Made by a program: the position numbers and the translations under genes
NCBI GenBank assembly: GCA_022827685.1
Contig: JAJEIH010000145.1
Location: 1-42,335 of the forward strand
Length of the DNA stretch: 42,335 nt
DNA from: Alphaproteobacteria bacterium
GTDB lineage: Bacteria > Pseudomonadota > Alphaproteobacteria > Bin95
Direction of reading: 5' to 3'
Shown here: piece after piece, positions 7,288 through 16,251 of the stretch
Layout of the letters: each line of letters opens with the position of its first letter
How positions within the stretch are numbered: the first letter of the stretch is position 1
The notes under the pieces: generated by a model
The model's input: the letters and a program-made list of their open reading frames with translations, nothing else
Told to the model about the DNA's origin: nothing
Database searches by the model: none

Positions 7288-7878
7288 TCAGGACGCGGCT
7301 TTCCACGGCCGGCCGGCGGGGCGGCCTCGTAGAGGATGGCTCCTGGCGTAGAGTGCGGCGGTCTCGAATGCCCGGCGGTCGATATCGGGATAATCCTCGA
7401 TAAGGTCGTCAACGGTCTCTCCGCCCTCGAGGCGGCCGAGAACCGAATAGACGGTGATCCGCGTTCCCCGGATGACGGGGGTGCCGCCCAGTATATCGGG
7501 ATCGGAATGGATGAAGGCCTCGCGGTCGCGAAGGTACCGGTCGGCTGATGCTATGAGTTCCTCGGGCACGTCTTCAAGGTGAAGAACCGTGTAGGTGGTG
7601 AATTCGATGTTCTCGAGACAGGGCCATTCCATGCCGGCGAGATGCTGCCAGATTCTCCTCTTGTGGCTGACCGGGAGCCTCGTGAGGCCGGCCGCCTTCA
7701 GGGCGTGGAAGAAGACGACGGCGCCGCGGGGAAGGTGGCGGGTCGGCCTCCTGTTGCTGTGAATGGTGGCGGGAACGGTCGGGACAATCCTCGACTGGAT
7801 CGCCTTTTCGATGGTTCCCGGCGCAACGCCGGAGAGCTCGGCGGTTTCCCTGACGGTGAAATCTGCCCGGTGAGCCAT
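7288..7878 (-). CDS. DUF433 family antitoxin with N-terminal helix-turn-helix
   Basis: A 196-residue protein. The N-terminus FTVRETAELSGVAPGTIEKA is a MerR/excisionase-like helix-turn-helix. The C-terminal part HSDPDILGGTPVIRGTRITV followed by DLIEDYPDID is the DUF433 domain, whose hallmark is GG.P.I.GTRI. Simple DUF433 antitoxins are about 75-110 residues, so this is the long form with an added DNA-binding domain and a middle region. It probably represses its own promoter and neutralises the DUF5615 partner downstream. ATG 7878 is preferred over ATG 7884 because GGAGAGGA lies 7 bases before it. Confidence 0.82.
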   Translation of the reverse strand: MAHRADFTVRETAELSGVAPGTIEKAIQSRIVPTVPATIHSNRRPTRHLPRGAVVFFHALKAAGLTRLPVSHKRRIWQHLAGMEWPCLENIEFTTYTVLHLEDVPEELIASADRYLRDREAFIHSDPDILGGTPVIRGTRITVYSVLGRLEGGETVDDLIEDYPDIDRRAFETAALYARSHPLRGRPAGRPWKAAS

Positions 7879-7898
7879 AATCATTTCCTCTCCGGTAA

Positions 7899-7928
7899 AG
7901 AATATGTGCTTTGTTCAATGGCTGACAA
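7899..7928 (-). promoter_or_regulatory. Candidate promoter of the DUF433/DUF5615 pair
   Basis: On the minus strand TTGTCA (7928-7923), an 18-base spacer and TATTCT (7904-7899) precede the antitoxin start at 7878 by about 20 bases. The segment is AT-richer than its surroundings. Confidence 0.4.
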
Positions 7929-7960
7929 GCAGGGCATGGGAAGAATGGCGCAGCCGCCCG

Positions 7961-9454
7961 TCAGCGCCTTATGCGCATCAGGAGAAGCAGCGGGAGTGCG
8001 GCCAGCGCGACGGCGGTGTAGGCGGTGAAGGCGTTGAGATAGCCGATCATCGCGGCCTGCTGGCCGATCTGGCCGCTGAGCGCCGCGAGGCCCGACGCCG
8101 TGCCGGTGTCGATCACCGCCAGCGCCTCGTTGTAGGGCGAGACGAATTCGGTGAGCCGTCCGTAGTTCTCGCCGCCCGTGCGCACCAGCACGGTCACGCT
8201 CACGGAGATGAAGAAGCTGGAGCCCAGATTGCGCATCAGGTGATAGACGGAGGAGGTCTCCGCCAGGTAGCGCGGCGGCAGGGTCGAGAAGGTCGCGACC
8301 GTGAGCGGCACCCAGGTGACGCCGACGGCCACGCCCTGCATCCAGGAGACCAGCGCCACGTCCCACCAGGTGGCGTTTGCGTCGAACTGCATCATGATCC
8401 AGCCGGACGCCGCCATGATGGAGAAGCCCGCGCTCATGCCGATGCGCGGGTCGAGCCTGCCGACATACATGGCGAGGAAGAATCCCAGGATCGCGCCCAC
8501 GCCCCGCGCGGCCACCAGCTGGCCCACCACCGCGTTCGGGAAACCCGCAAGGTCCTGCAGCATCGGCGGCAGCATCACCATCGGGGTGAAGTTCAGCATG
8601 CCGTATATGCCGACGATGCAGAGCCCGAGCGCATAGTTCCGGTCGAGCAGCAGCTTCAGGTTCAGGAAGGGGCGCCGGATGGTCAGGCTATGGGCCAGGA
8701 AGATGTAGAGGCCGATGCCGGCCAGGCAGGCTTCCAGCAGTATTTCGGTGGAGTCGAACCAGTCGCGGCGCTCGCCCCGGTCCATCATCAGCTGGAAACA
8801 GACGACCGCGACGGAGAGCGCGAGGAACCCCGTCCAGTCGAGGCGCGCGCGCCGGAGCCTGCCGCCGTCGGTCAGCACCAGCCACATGGCGAGCCAGCTC
8901 GCGCCCGCCACCGGCACGACCATGAAGAAGGCCCAGCGCCAGTTGTAGGCCTCGGTGAGATAGCCGCCGACGACCGGGCCGATCACCGGCCCGACGACGA
9001 CGCCCATGCCGAACGCGGCCATGGCGGTGCCGTGCTGCGCGCGCGGATAGCTGTCCTGGGTGATGGCCTGGGCGAGCGGGATGATCGGCGCCCCCGCCGC
9101 GCCCTGGATGACGCGGAAGACCACGAGCGTCTCCAGCGAGGTCGCGAAACCGCAGCCGAGCGTCGCCGCGCCGAAGACCGCCATGCCCCAGAGCATGACC
9201 GCGCGGCGTCCGAAGCGGCCCGTCAGCCAGCCCGTCATCGGCGTCACGATGGCGGTCGCGACGATGTTGAAGGTCATCGCCCAGGCGATCTGGTCCTGGG
9301 TGGCGGAGAGCGAGCCCTGCATTTGCGGCAGCACGGTCGAGACGACGAGCACGGTGGTGCCGTAGAGCGTCGTCGAGAGCGTCACGGCGGCGAGGATCGA
9401 CGCCCGCCTGAGCGCCGAAAGGTCCCTGCCGCCGAACTCCTCTTCCCCGTTCAC
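7961..9454 (-). CDS. DHA2 family MFS drug efflux transporter (EmrB/QacA type)
   Basis: A 497-residue membrane protein with about 14 hydrophobic segments, the DHA2 layout. It shows TGWLTGRFGRRAVMLWG (MFS motif A, after helix 2), VFRVIQGAAGAPIIPLAQA (motif B region) and GPVIGPVVGGYL (motif C, the antiporter motif). These pumps use the proton gradient to expel hydrophobic compounds, often with an EmrA-like adaptor, which is absent here. The GTG start at 9454 overlaps the stop of the SLOG gene (GTGA), making it the third gene of a coupled operon after MATE and SLOG. Confidence 0.88.
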   Translation of the reverse strand: MNGEEEFGGRDLSALRRASILAAVTLSTTLYGTTVLVVSTVLPQMQGSLSATQDQIAWAMTFNIVATAIVTPMTGWLTGRFGRRAVMLWGMAVFGAATLGCGFATSLETLVVFRVIQGAAGAPIIPLAQAITQDSYPRAQHGTAMAAFGMGVVVGPVIGPVVGGYLTEAYNWRWAFFMVVPVAGASWLAMWLVLTDGGRLRRARLDWTGFLALSVAVVCFQLMMDRGERRDWFDSTEILLEACLAGIGLYIFLAHSLTIRRPFLNLKLLLDRNYALGLCIVGIYGMLNFTPMVMLPPMLQDLAGFPNAVVGQLVAARGVGAILGFFLAMYVGRLDPRIGMSAGFSIMAASGWIMMQFDANATWWDVALVSWMQGVAVGVTWVPLTVATFSTLPPRYLAETSSVYHLMRNLGSSFFISVSVTVLVRTGGENYGRLTEFVSPYNEALAVIDTGTASGLAALSGQIGQQAAMIGYLNAFTAYTAVALAALPLLLLMRIRR

Positions 9455-9912
9455 GGGGCGAGGACGCGCATGAGGAAACGCCGGGCCTCCGCGCCGATGC
9501 CGGGCGCCTGGCTCTCGCGCGGGCCGGCGACATTGAGCCGGACGACATTGTGCTTGCGCAGCCATGCCGCGGCGGCGGGCGCCTGCGCGCGGCGCGAGAG
9601 GTCGGCGATGCGCAGCGGGCGCCCCATCCTGCGCGCGATGGCGGCCGTCAGCTTCGTGCCGCCGGTGAGCGGCCCCCGGCAGAGGATCAGCGTTGCGTCG
9701 CTGTCGCGGACATTGAGCCGCGTGCGCACCCGGTAGGCGGCGCTCGCCGTCTCGGTGAGGGGATAGCGTTCGGGGACCGGGCCGTCCTCGGCGCGCCGCC
9801 CGCGCGGGCACCAGCCGCCGACGGCGAGGCCCAGCGCCAGCGCGGCGTCGAGCCCCGCCCGGTCCACGCCGGTCTGCCCGCCCGAAACGATCTCCTGCAC
9901 CGGATGCGTCAT
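9451..9912 (-). CDS. SLOG-fold putative molybdenum carrier / YpsA-like protein
   Basis: A 153-residue protein opening VQEIVSGGQTGVDRAGLDAA, the nucleotide-binding signature of the family annotated as putative molybdenum carrier (Rossmann-like, related to LOG and DprA folds). LNVRDSDATLILCRGPLTGG continues the family pattern. From family knowledge the fold binds nucleotide-like ligands; the molybdenum role is tentative and several SLOG branches are proposed ligand sensors. ATG 9912 overlaps the MATE stop (ATGA) and its own stop overlaps the next GTG, so it is locked between two efflux genes, which may hint at a sensor or modifier role. Confidence 0.8.
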   Translation of the reverse strand: MTHPVQEIVSGGQTGVDRAGLDAALALGLAVGGWCPRGRRAEDGPVPERYPLTETASAAYRVRTRLNVRDSDATLILCRGPLTGGTKLTAAIARRMGRPLRIADLSRRAQAPAAAAWLRKHNVVRLNVAGPRESQAPGIGAEARRFLMRVLAP

Positions 9913-11246
9913 GGCCGCCGCGATAGCATGACGAAGCGCGCGCACAGAAGCCCGAGCGAGATGGCCGTCGAGAGGATCACCGCCTCGAACAGCCCGGCCA
10001 CGCCCCGCTCCAGCCCGAACGCCAGCAGCAGCGAGAGCGGCACCATGCAGCCGATGAAGGCGAAGGCCTGGAGCGCCGTCGGCACCCAGGCGTCGGAGCA
10101 GCCACGCAGCGCGTTCAGCATCAGCGTCTGCCCGCCGTCGAAGAGGGGCATGAGCCCGGCCAGCACCAGCACCGGAACGGCGGCTGCAAGCACGGCGGCT
10201 TCCGAGGAGTAGATGGCGGCGAGGGGCCGGGCGAGCGCCGCCATGAGGGCGCCCGAGGCGGCCATGAGGCAGATCGTGACCGCAAGCCCCATCCAGCAGG
10301 CCGCGATCCAGCGCCGGCGGTCGCCGCGGCCCCAGGCATTGCCGATGCGCACGCTGGTGGCGATGCCGACGCCGTTGGCGACCATGAAGATGACCGAGAT
10401 CACATTCAGCACGATCGTGAAGACGGCGAGCGGGACCGTGCCGAGCCAGCCGGCGAACAGGTGGATGGCGGTGAAGGCCCCCATCTCGACGGCGATGGCG
10501 ACGGCGGCGGCAAAGCCCACCATGCGCTGCACCCGCCAGCGCCGCCAGGCCCAGTCGGCGCGGGCGCGGACGCCCAGCCGCGCCCGGTCCGGCATCCACC
10601 ATGCCCAGGCGAGCAGGAAGGCCGCGAGCGCCCAGCGTATGCCGGTCGTGGCCCAGGCCGAGCCCTCCGCGCCCAGCTCGGGCAGGCCGAACAGGCCGTG
10701 GACCAGCAGGAGGTCGGCCGGGACGTTCACCAGGTTGGCGGCGATGATCGCCCAGGCGGCCGGGCGCGGGCGCCGCACGCCTTCCAGGAAGAAGGCGGTG
10801 GCGAAATAGAGGAAGGCGGCCGGGTAGCCGAGCGCCAGGATGAAGAAGACCCGGCCCGCGCCCGCCGCCACGTCTTCGCTCTGGCCGGTGAGCAGCAGCA
10901 CCTCCCGCCCGAACAGCCCGAGCAACAGGCCGACGCCGCCGAAAGCGAGCGCAACCGGCACGGCGCGCCGCCAGGCCGCCCCGCTTTCCGCCTCCTCGCC
11001 GCGCCCCATGGCCTGCGCCGCCGCGACCGTCGTGCCGGTGAGCAGCCCCATCACGGTCAGCAGCAGCGGCAGATAGACCGCGACGCCGAGCGAGAGATAG
11101 CCGAGCTCGGCCGAGGAGTAGCGGCCGACGATTATCGTGTCGGCCACCGTCATCGCCAGCACGCCGGCCCGGCTCACCACGACGGGCAGGGCGAGCCGGT
11201 AGAGGTCGGCCAGATGGCCGAGGACGAGGCGGCGGCGCAGGCGCAT
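9909..11246 (-). CDS. MATE family efflux transporter
   Basis: A 445-residue protein with about 12 membrane segments in two repeats. The N-terminal LALPVVVSRAGVLAMTVADT (family pattern P.....l....vD....G) and FDGGQTLMLNALRGCSDAWV in the second half are characteristic of the NorM/DinF MATE families. It is expected to export cationic or amphipathic compounds using sodium or proton gradients. ATG 11246 (MRLRRRL) is chosen over an in-frame TTG at 11255. It heads the MATE-SLOG-DHA2 operon and is divergent from the M81 peptidase gene 55 bases away. Confidence 0.88.
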   Translation of the reverse strand: MRLRRRLVLGHLADLYRLALPVVVSRAGVLAMTVADTIIVGRYSSAELGYLSLGVAVYLPLLLTVMGLLTGTTVAAAQAMGRGEEAESGAAWRRAVPVALAFGGVGLLLGLFGREVLLLTGQSEDVAAGAGRVFFILALGYPAAFLYFATAFFLEGVRRPRPAAWAIIAANLVNVPADLLLVHGLFGLPELGAEGSAWATTGIRWALAAFLLAWAWWMPDRARLGVRARADWAWRRWRVQRMVGFAAAVAIAVEMGAFTAIHLFAGWLGTVPLAVFTIVLNVISVIFMVANGVGIATSVRIGNAWGRGDRRRWIAACWMGLAVTICLMAASGALMAALARPLAAIYSSEAAVLAAAVPVLVLAGLMPLFDGGQTLMLNALRGCSDAWVPTALQAFAFIGCMVPLSLLLAFGLERGVAGLFEAVILSTAISLGLLCARFVMLSRRP

Positions 11247-11301
11247 GGGCGGCAATCGGCCTTTCTGTTAGCGTCGCGGGCGGCGGCGGGAGGCGGGGCC
11301 C

Positions 11302-12774
11302 ATGCGGATTGCGGTCGGCGGATTTCACCACGAGACCAATACCTTTGCGCCGACAAAGGCAAGCTTCGAGATGTTCCGCCGCGCCGACGGCTGGCCAGGG
11401 CTCTGCCGGGGCGGGGCCGTGCTCGCCGATACCGCCGGCATAAACCTGCCGATAGCGGGCTTCCTGGAGGCGGCGCGCGCGTCCGGCCGCGACTTCGCGC
11501 CGCTGGTCTGGGCGAATGCCAGCCCCTCGGCGAAAGTCGAGGAAGAGGCCTTCGAGCGCATCGCCGGCATGATGGTGGACGACCTCCGTGACGCCGGGCC
11601 GGTGGACGCCGTCTATCTGGACCTGCACGGCGCGATGGTGGCCGAGCATCTGGAGGACGGCGAGGGCGAGCTGCTGCGCCGGGTGCGCGCCGTCATCGGC
11701 CCGGATGTGCCGCTCGTGGCGAGCCTCGACCTGCATGCCAATGTCTCGCCGCTGATGGCGGACCGGGCGGATGCGCTGGTCGTGTTTCGCACCTATCCGC
11801 ATGTCGATATGGCCGAGACCGGCGCGCGCACGGCCCGCCTGCTGGAGCGCATCCTCGCCGAGGGGCGGCCGGCCAAGGGGTTCCGGCAGGTCCCCTTCCT
11901 CATCCCGCTCACCGCGCAATGCACGCTGGTCGAGCCGGCGGCGGGCCTCTATGCGGGACTCGCGGAGCGGGAGCGGGGCGCCGTCCGCTCCGTGTCGCTC
12001 GCCGGCGGCTTCCCGCTCGCCGACACGCCGGATTGCGGCCCGGCCGCGCTCGCCTATGCCGGTGACGAGCGGAGCGCGGCGGCCGCGGCTGACGCGCTGG
12101 CGGAGGCGGTGCTGGCGGCGCGCGGGCGGTTCGACGCCGATTTCCTCTCGCCCGAGGAAGCGGTGGCGCGCGCCGACCGTGCGGGACGGCCCGGCCGCCC
12201 CGTGGTCATTGCGGACAGCTGCGACAATCCCGGCGGGGGCGGCGACGGCGACACGACGGGCCTCTTGCGCGCGCTCGCGGCCGCGCGGCCGGAAGGCGCG
12301 GTGCTGGGCCTGCTGATCGACGGGCAGGCGGCGGCGGCGGCGCATGAGGCGGGCGAAGGCGGGCGGCTCTCGCTGGCGCTTGGCGGGCGTTCGGGCGTTC
12401 CGGGCGACGCGCCCCTCGAGACGGATGCGGTCGTGCGCAAACTCGGCGACGGGAGCTTCACCTGCACGGGCCCCTTCTACGGCGGCAACCGGATGCAGCT
12501 CGGGCCGATGGCGCTGCTGGAGGTCGCGGGCGGCGTGCGGGTGGCGGTGGCGAGCCGCAAGGTGCAGGCGGCCGACCGGGAGATGTTCCGCCATCTGGGC
12601 GTGGAGCCGGCGGACTGCCGCATTCTCGCGCTCAAGAGCTCGGTGCATTTCCGCGCCGATTTCGGGCCCATTGCCGGCGAGGTGCTGATCGCCGCCGCGC
12701 CCGGCCCCGTGGCAGCCGACCCGGGCGCGCTCGCCTTTACCCGGCTCCGCCCCGGCGTGGCGCAGAGACCCTGA
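11302..12774 (+). CDS. M81 family metallopeptidase (MlrC-like)
   Basis: A 490-residue protein beginning MRIAVGGFHHETNTFAPTK, the unmistakable MlrC opening. Further family blocks are VDAVYLDLHGAMVAEHLEDG, SLDLHANVSP, FRTYPHVDMAETG, DSCDNPGGGGDGDTT and FYGGNRMQLGPMA. MlrC degrades the linear breakdown products of microcystin in sphingomonads, but close relatives are widespread and probably act on small amides or peptides. The metal ligands are likely the His and Asp residues of these motifs. It is a stand-alone plus-strand gene whose last 38 bases overlap the 3' end of the rhomboid gene tail to tail. Confidence 0.9.
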   Translation: MRIAVGGFHHETNTFAPTKASFEMFRRADGWPGLCRGGAVLADTAGINLPIAGFLEAARASGRDFAPLVWANASPSAKVEEEAFERIAGMMVDDLRDAGPVDAVYLDLHGAMVAEHLEDGEGELLRRVRAVIGPDVPLVASLDLHANVSPLMADRADALVVFRTYPHVDMAETGARTARLLERILAEGRPAKGFRQVPFLIPLTAQCTLVEPAAGLYAGLAERERGAVRSVSLAGGFPLADTPDCGPAALAYAGDERSAAAAADALAEAVLAARGRFDADFLSPEEAVARADRAGRPGRPVVIADSCDNPGGGGDGDTTGLLRALAAARPEGAVLGLLIDGQAAAAAHEAGEGGRLSLALGGRSGVPGDAPLETDAVVRKLGDGSFTCTGPFYGGNRMQLGPMALLEVAGGVRVAVASRKVQAADREMFRHLGVEPADCRILALKSSVHFRADFGPIAGEVLIAAAPGPVAADPGALAFTRLRPGVAQRP

Positions 12775-13426
12775 AGAAGGGCAGCAGCGCGATCCCGGCC
12801 GCGAAGCCGCCGATATGCGCCCAGTAGGCGACTTTCGCGTCCTCGCCGAAGGTCGAGAGCCCGAAGAAGAACTGCACCGCGAACCAGCCCAGGACCAGCA
12901 TCCAGGCTGGCAGCCGCAGCGGCACGACGAAGAACAGCACCAGAATGCGCGCGCGCGGGCTCAGCACCAGATAGGCCCCCAATATGCCCGATATGGCGCC
13001 GCTCGCACCGATCAGCGGCACGGCCGAGGAGGGGTCCGTCAGCCCGTGGGCGAGCGCGGCCAGCACGCCGCAAAGGAGGAAGAACAGGGCGAAGCGCAGA
13101 TGGCCCATCGCGTCCTCGACATTGTCGCCGAAGATGTAGAGGAAGGCCATGTTGCCGAGCAGATGCGCGAAGTCCCCGTGCAGGAACTGCGTCGTCACCA
13201 GCGAGAACGATGCCGGCAGGATGGCGAGGTCGGGGCGCAGTTGCAGCTCGCCCAGCAGCCGCCCCGGCACGAAGCCGAGCGCCAGCAGCCGGCGGTATTC
13301 CATGGCTTCCGGCAGGCTCGACTGCCAGATGAACGCGACGACGCAGAGCAGGATCGCCCCCCAGGTGACGAAGGGCGTGTCGATGCGCGTGCGTTCGTTG
13401 TCGTCATGGATCGGCATGAACGGCAT
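12737..13426 (-). CDS. Rhomboid family intramembrane serine protease
   Basis: A 229-residue protein with six or seven membrane segments. The catalytic serine lies in LIGASGAISGILGAYL (G-A-S-G) and the catalytic histidine in AHIGGFAAGIALLPFF. The conserved HGDFAHLLGNMAFLYIFGDN segment supplies the HxxxN residues of the active-site pocket. It cleaves membrane proteins within the bilayer; the substrates are unknown. ATG 13426 is used; ATG 13417 (MPIHDDN) is possible. It overlaps the end of the M81 gene by 38 bases in the convergent direction. Confidence 0.92.
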   Translation of the reverse strand: MPFMPIHDDNERTRIDTPFVTWGAILLCVVAFIWQSSLPEAMEYRRLLALGFVPGRLLGELQLRPDLAILPASFSLVTTQFLHGDFAHLLGNMAFLYIFGDNVEDAMGHLRFALFFLLCGVLAALAHGLTDPSSAVPLIGASGAISGILGAYLVLSPRARILVLFFVVPLRLPAWMLVLGWFAVQFFFGLSTFGEDAKVAYWAHIGGFAAGIALLPFFRVSAPRRGGAG

Positions 13427-13500
13427 GGGCGGCAGGGTAGCAGCTTGCCGCGCCGTTCCCGAGCGGTGCGCCGCCGCCGGTTCAGCCGGTCATCGGGCCG

Positions 13501-13980
13501 CTATTCTATCCGCCATGTGCAGCCGCCCATCGTGACGCCGCGATCACGCGATATATTCGAGACCCCGTAGGCGCAGCTGCCGGTCAGGCCGCGATATTTG
13601 CCGGTGCCCCCGACGAGCTCATACCGGCCCTCTGCGCCCGTCACGCGCTTCAGCCGCGAATACCATTCATCGCCGTCCGCGTCTTTCCGGACGCTGTAGC
13701 CCTCGACCGACAGGCTGTCTTCCGCCTGCTTCGTCAGCAGCACCGTCGTGGAATCGAAGACGCCGAAGCGGAATGGCTCCGCGGTGCCGTCGAAGACCAC
13801 GACGATGCCCTTGCTCGCGCCGGACGATATGGAAACCCGGCCCTGCTCGACCGCGGTCTGCGCCGTGTCGAAATGCGCCATGATGCGGAAGCTGCCGTCA
13901 GCGGGTTCGTCCTTCGCGCCCGCCGGACCGGCCGCCAGGACCGCAACGATGACGGCCGCGCCGAGATTGCGGAATTTCAT
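13501..13980 (-). CDS. Secreted protein of unknown function
   Basis: A 159-residue protein with a clear Sec signal peptide (MKFRNLGAAVIVAVLAAGPA, cleavage probably after AGA). The mature part is mostly predicted beta-strand, with GRYELVGGTGKYRGLTGSCA, a pattern seen in lipocalin- or allene-oxide-cyclase-like barrels where GTG.Y.G...G recurs, and two cysteines near the end (GSCAYG and GGCTWRIE) that may form a disulfide. I do not recognise a named family. It stands alone between the rhomboid and aldolase-SDR genes. ATG 13980 is chosen because the signal peptide begins there. Confidence 0.75.
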   Translation of the reverse strand: MKFRNLGAAVIVAVLAAGPAGAKDEPADGSFRIMAHFDTAQTAVEQGRVSISSGASKGIVVVFDGTAEPFRFGVFDSTTVLLTKQAEDSLSVEGYSVRKDADGDEWYSRLKRVTGAEGRYELVGGTGKYRGLTGSCAYGVSNISRDRGVTMGGCTWRIE

Positions 13981-14122
13981 GGGAGCCCCCTCAGCCTCTC
14001 CGGACGAAGCCCAGTCTCGCACGGGAACGGACATGCGGAAAGTTCACGGCTGACGGTTGTGGGCGCGGCCGGCATTCGCGGCTATAAGCGCCCCGGGTGG
14101 CGGGCGAAGAGGCGTGGGGCCG

Positions 14123-16147
14123 ATGGAAAATCTCTGGTCCGACCGGGAGGCGGAGGCGGCGGTGGCCCGCTACGGCGCGGAGGGCGTCCGCCGGGACCTG
14201 GCGCTCCGGGTCTATACGACGCGCCTCCTCGGCGGCGAGCCGCGCCTGGTGCTGCATGGCGGCGGCAACACCTCGCTCAAGACGCGCATGACCGATCTCG
14301 CCGGCGACGAGGTGGAGGTGCTCCGCGTCAAGGGTTCGGGCTGGGACATGGCGCGGATCGAGCCGCCCGGCCTGCCCGCGGTCCGGCTGGAGCCGCTCCG
14401 GCGCCTCCGGCAAAGGGACGCCCTCTCGGACGAGGACATGGTGGCCGCCCACCGCGCCAACCTGCTCGACCCCGCCGCGCCTTCGCCCTCGGTCGAGACC
14501 CTGCTGCACGCCTTCCTGCCGCACCGCTATATCGACCACACCCACGCCAACGCCGTGCTGGCGCTGACCGACCAGCCGGACGGGGCGGCGCTCTGCCGCG
14601 AGGTCTTCGGCGGGAAGGTCGTGCTGGTGCCCTACATCATGCCGGGCTTCCGGCTCGCGCGGAAAGCGGCGCAAGTCTTCGAGGAGGCGCCGGACTGCGA
14701 GGGCATGATCCTGCTGAACCACGGCGTCTTCACCTTCGGCGAGACGGCGCGCGAGTCCTATGAGCGCATGATCCGCCTGGTCAGCCTCGCGGAAGCCCGT
14801 CTGGCCGCCGCCCCGGCGAAGGCGTTCCGGAGCGCCCGACTGCCGGACCGGCTTGCCGCGCCGGAGGAGATCGCGCCCGTCCTGCGCGGCCTGCTGGCGC
14901 GGCCCGCATCGGAGCCGGACGGTGAGCCCGCGCGCTTCCTACTCGCCTTCCGGGGCGGGGCGCGCATCCGCCGCTTCGTGGACGGGGCGGAGGTTTCCCG
15001 CTACGGGCTCGCCGGCACGGTCACGCCCGACCATTCGCTCCGGGTCAAGTCCTGGCCGGTGCTGCTGCCGCCGGCGCGGGCGGGCGCGGCGGAGGAATTC
15101 GCGAAGGACGCGGCGGCGGCGGTCCGGCGCTTCGAGGCGGACTACATGACCTATTTCGAGCGCGGCAATGCGCGCACCGGCAATAGCCTGACGGCGCTGG
15201 ACCCCGCCCCGCGCGTGCTGCTGGCGCCGGGCGTCGGCCTCTTCGCCGCGGGCCGGGACGCGAAGGCCGCCGCCATCGCCGCCGATCTGGCCGAGGCCGC
15301 GGTCGAGGTCATCGCGGATGCCGAGCGCATCGGGCGGTTCACGAGCATCGGCGAGGCGGACCTGTTCGACATCGAATACTGGCCGCTGGAACAGGCGAAG
15401 CTCGGCCGGGCCGCGCCGCCGCCGCTCGCGGGGCAGGTGGCCGTGGTGACGGGAGCGGCGGGCGCCATCGGGCAGGCGGTCATGGCGGCGTTCCGCGCCG
15501 AGGGGGCAGAGCCGGTCGGCCTCGACCTCGAAGCCGGCCCGGACATGATCGCATGCGACGTGACCCGCCCGGAGGCGGTCGAGGCGGCCTTCGCGGAAGT
15601 CTGCCGGCGGCATGGCGGCGTCGATATCCTGGTCTCGAATGCGGGCGCGGCCTGGCAGGGGCGTATCGGCGAGGTCGGCGAGGCCGAGCTGCGCCGGAGC
15701 TTCGAGCTCAACTTCTTCGCCCACCAGGCGGTCGCGCAGGCCGCCGTGCGCATCATGCGCGCGCAGGAGACGGGCGGCAGCCTGCTCTTCAATGTCTCCA
15801 AGCAGGCGGTCAATCCCGGCCCGGACTTCGGCCCCTACGGCGTGGCCAAGGCCGCGACCCTCGCCCTCATGCGCCAGTATGCCATCGACTACGGGCGCGA
15901 CGGCATCGCCGCCAACGCCGTCAATGCGGACCGCATCCGCAGCGGCCTGCTGGACGGCGCCATGGTGGCGGCCAGGGCGAAGGCGCGCGGGCTGAGCGAG
16001 GAGGACTACATGCGCGGCAACCTGCTCGGCCGCGAGGTGCGGGCGGCAGACGTGGCCCGCGCCTTCACGGACCTTGCCCGCGCGCGCAAGACCACCGGCG
16101 CGGTGCTCACCGTCGATGGCGGCAACATCGCCGCCGCCATGCGGTAG
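14123..16147 (+). CDS. Class II aldolase / short-chain dehydrogenase fusion
   Basis: A 674-residue two-domain protein. Residues 1-410 are a class II aldolase domain with the zinc ligands in YIDHTHANAVLALTD and LLNHGVFTFGE, preceded by LVLHGGGNTSLKT. Residues about 430-674 are an SDR domain with VVTGAAGAIGQAV as the NAD-binding turn and YGVAKAA (Y-x-x-x-K) as the catalytic pair. The architecture and length match the family annotated as bifunctional rhamnulose-1-phosphate aldolase/alcohol dehydrogenase (RhaD-YuxG type). Such proteins cleave a sugar phosphate and handle the resulting aldehyde or oxidise the sugar. No rhamnose genes are nearby, so the sugar is uncertain. ATG 14123 is chosen because homology begins there. 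Confidence 0.88.
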   Translation: MENLWSDREAEAAVARYGAEGVRRDLALRVYTTRLLGGEPRLVLHGGGNTSLKTRMTDLAGDEVEVLRVKGSGWDMARIEPPGLPAVRLEPLRRLRQRDALSDEDMVAAHRANLLDPAAPSPSVETLLHAFLPHRYIDHTHANAVLALTDQPDGAALCREVFGGKVVLVPYIMPGFRLARKAAQVFEEAPDCEGMILLNHGVFTFGETARESYERMIRLVSLAEARLAAAPAKAFRSARLPDRLAAPEEIAPVLRGLLARPASEPDGEPARFLLAFRGGARIRRFVDGAEVSRYGLAGTVTPDHSLRVKSWPVLLPPARAGAAEEFAKDAAAAVRRFEADYMTYFERGNARTGNSLTALDPAPRVLLAPGVGLFAAGRDAKAAAIAADLAEAAVEVIADAERIGRFTSIGEADLFDIEYWPLEQAKLGRAAPPPLAGQVAVVTGAAGAIGQAVMAAFRAEGAEPVGLDLEAGPDMIACDVTRPEAVEAAFAEVCRRHGGVDILVSNAGAAWQGRIGEVGEAELRRSFELNFFAHQAVAQAAVRIMRAQETGGSLLFNVSKQAVNPGPDFGPYGVAKAATLALMRQYAIDYGRDGIAANAVNADRIRSGLLDGAMVAARAKARGLSEEDYMRGNLLGREVRAADVARAFTDLARARKTTGAVLTVDGGNIAAAMR

Positions 16148-16251
16148 GGCGCGCGGGAAAGGCGGGCGGCTGCGGGGCGTGAAGGGTGGTATAGAACCCG
16201 TGTCCCGCGGGCGACGGCCGGGGAGCGGACAGGCATCGGACGGGGGTCGGG

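Noticed and set aside
9913..12648. Minus-strand extension of the SLOG frame to about 1065 codons
   Set aside because: It runs through the MATE gene and the antisense of the M81 gene. The SLOG family domain begins at ATG 9912.
14057..14122. 22-residue upstream extension of the aldolase-SDR gene
   Set aside because: No family residues and no ribosome site; the conserved start MENLWSDREAE lies at 14123.
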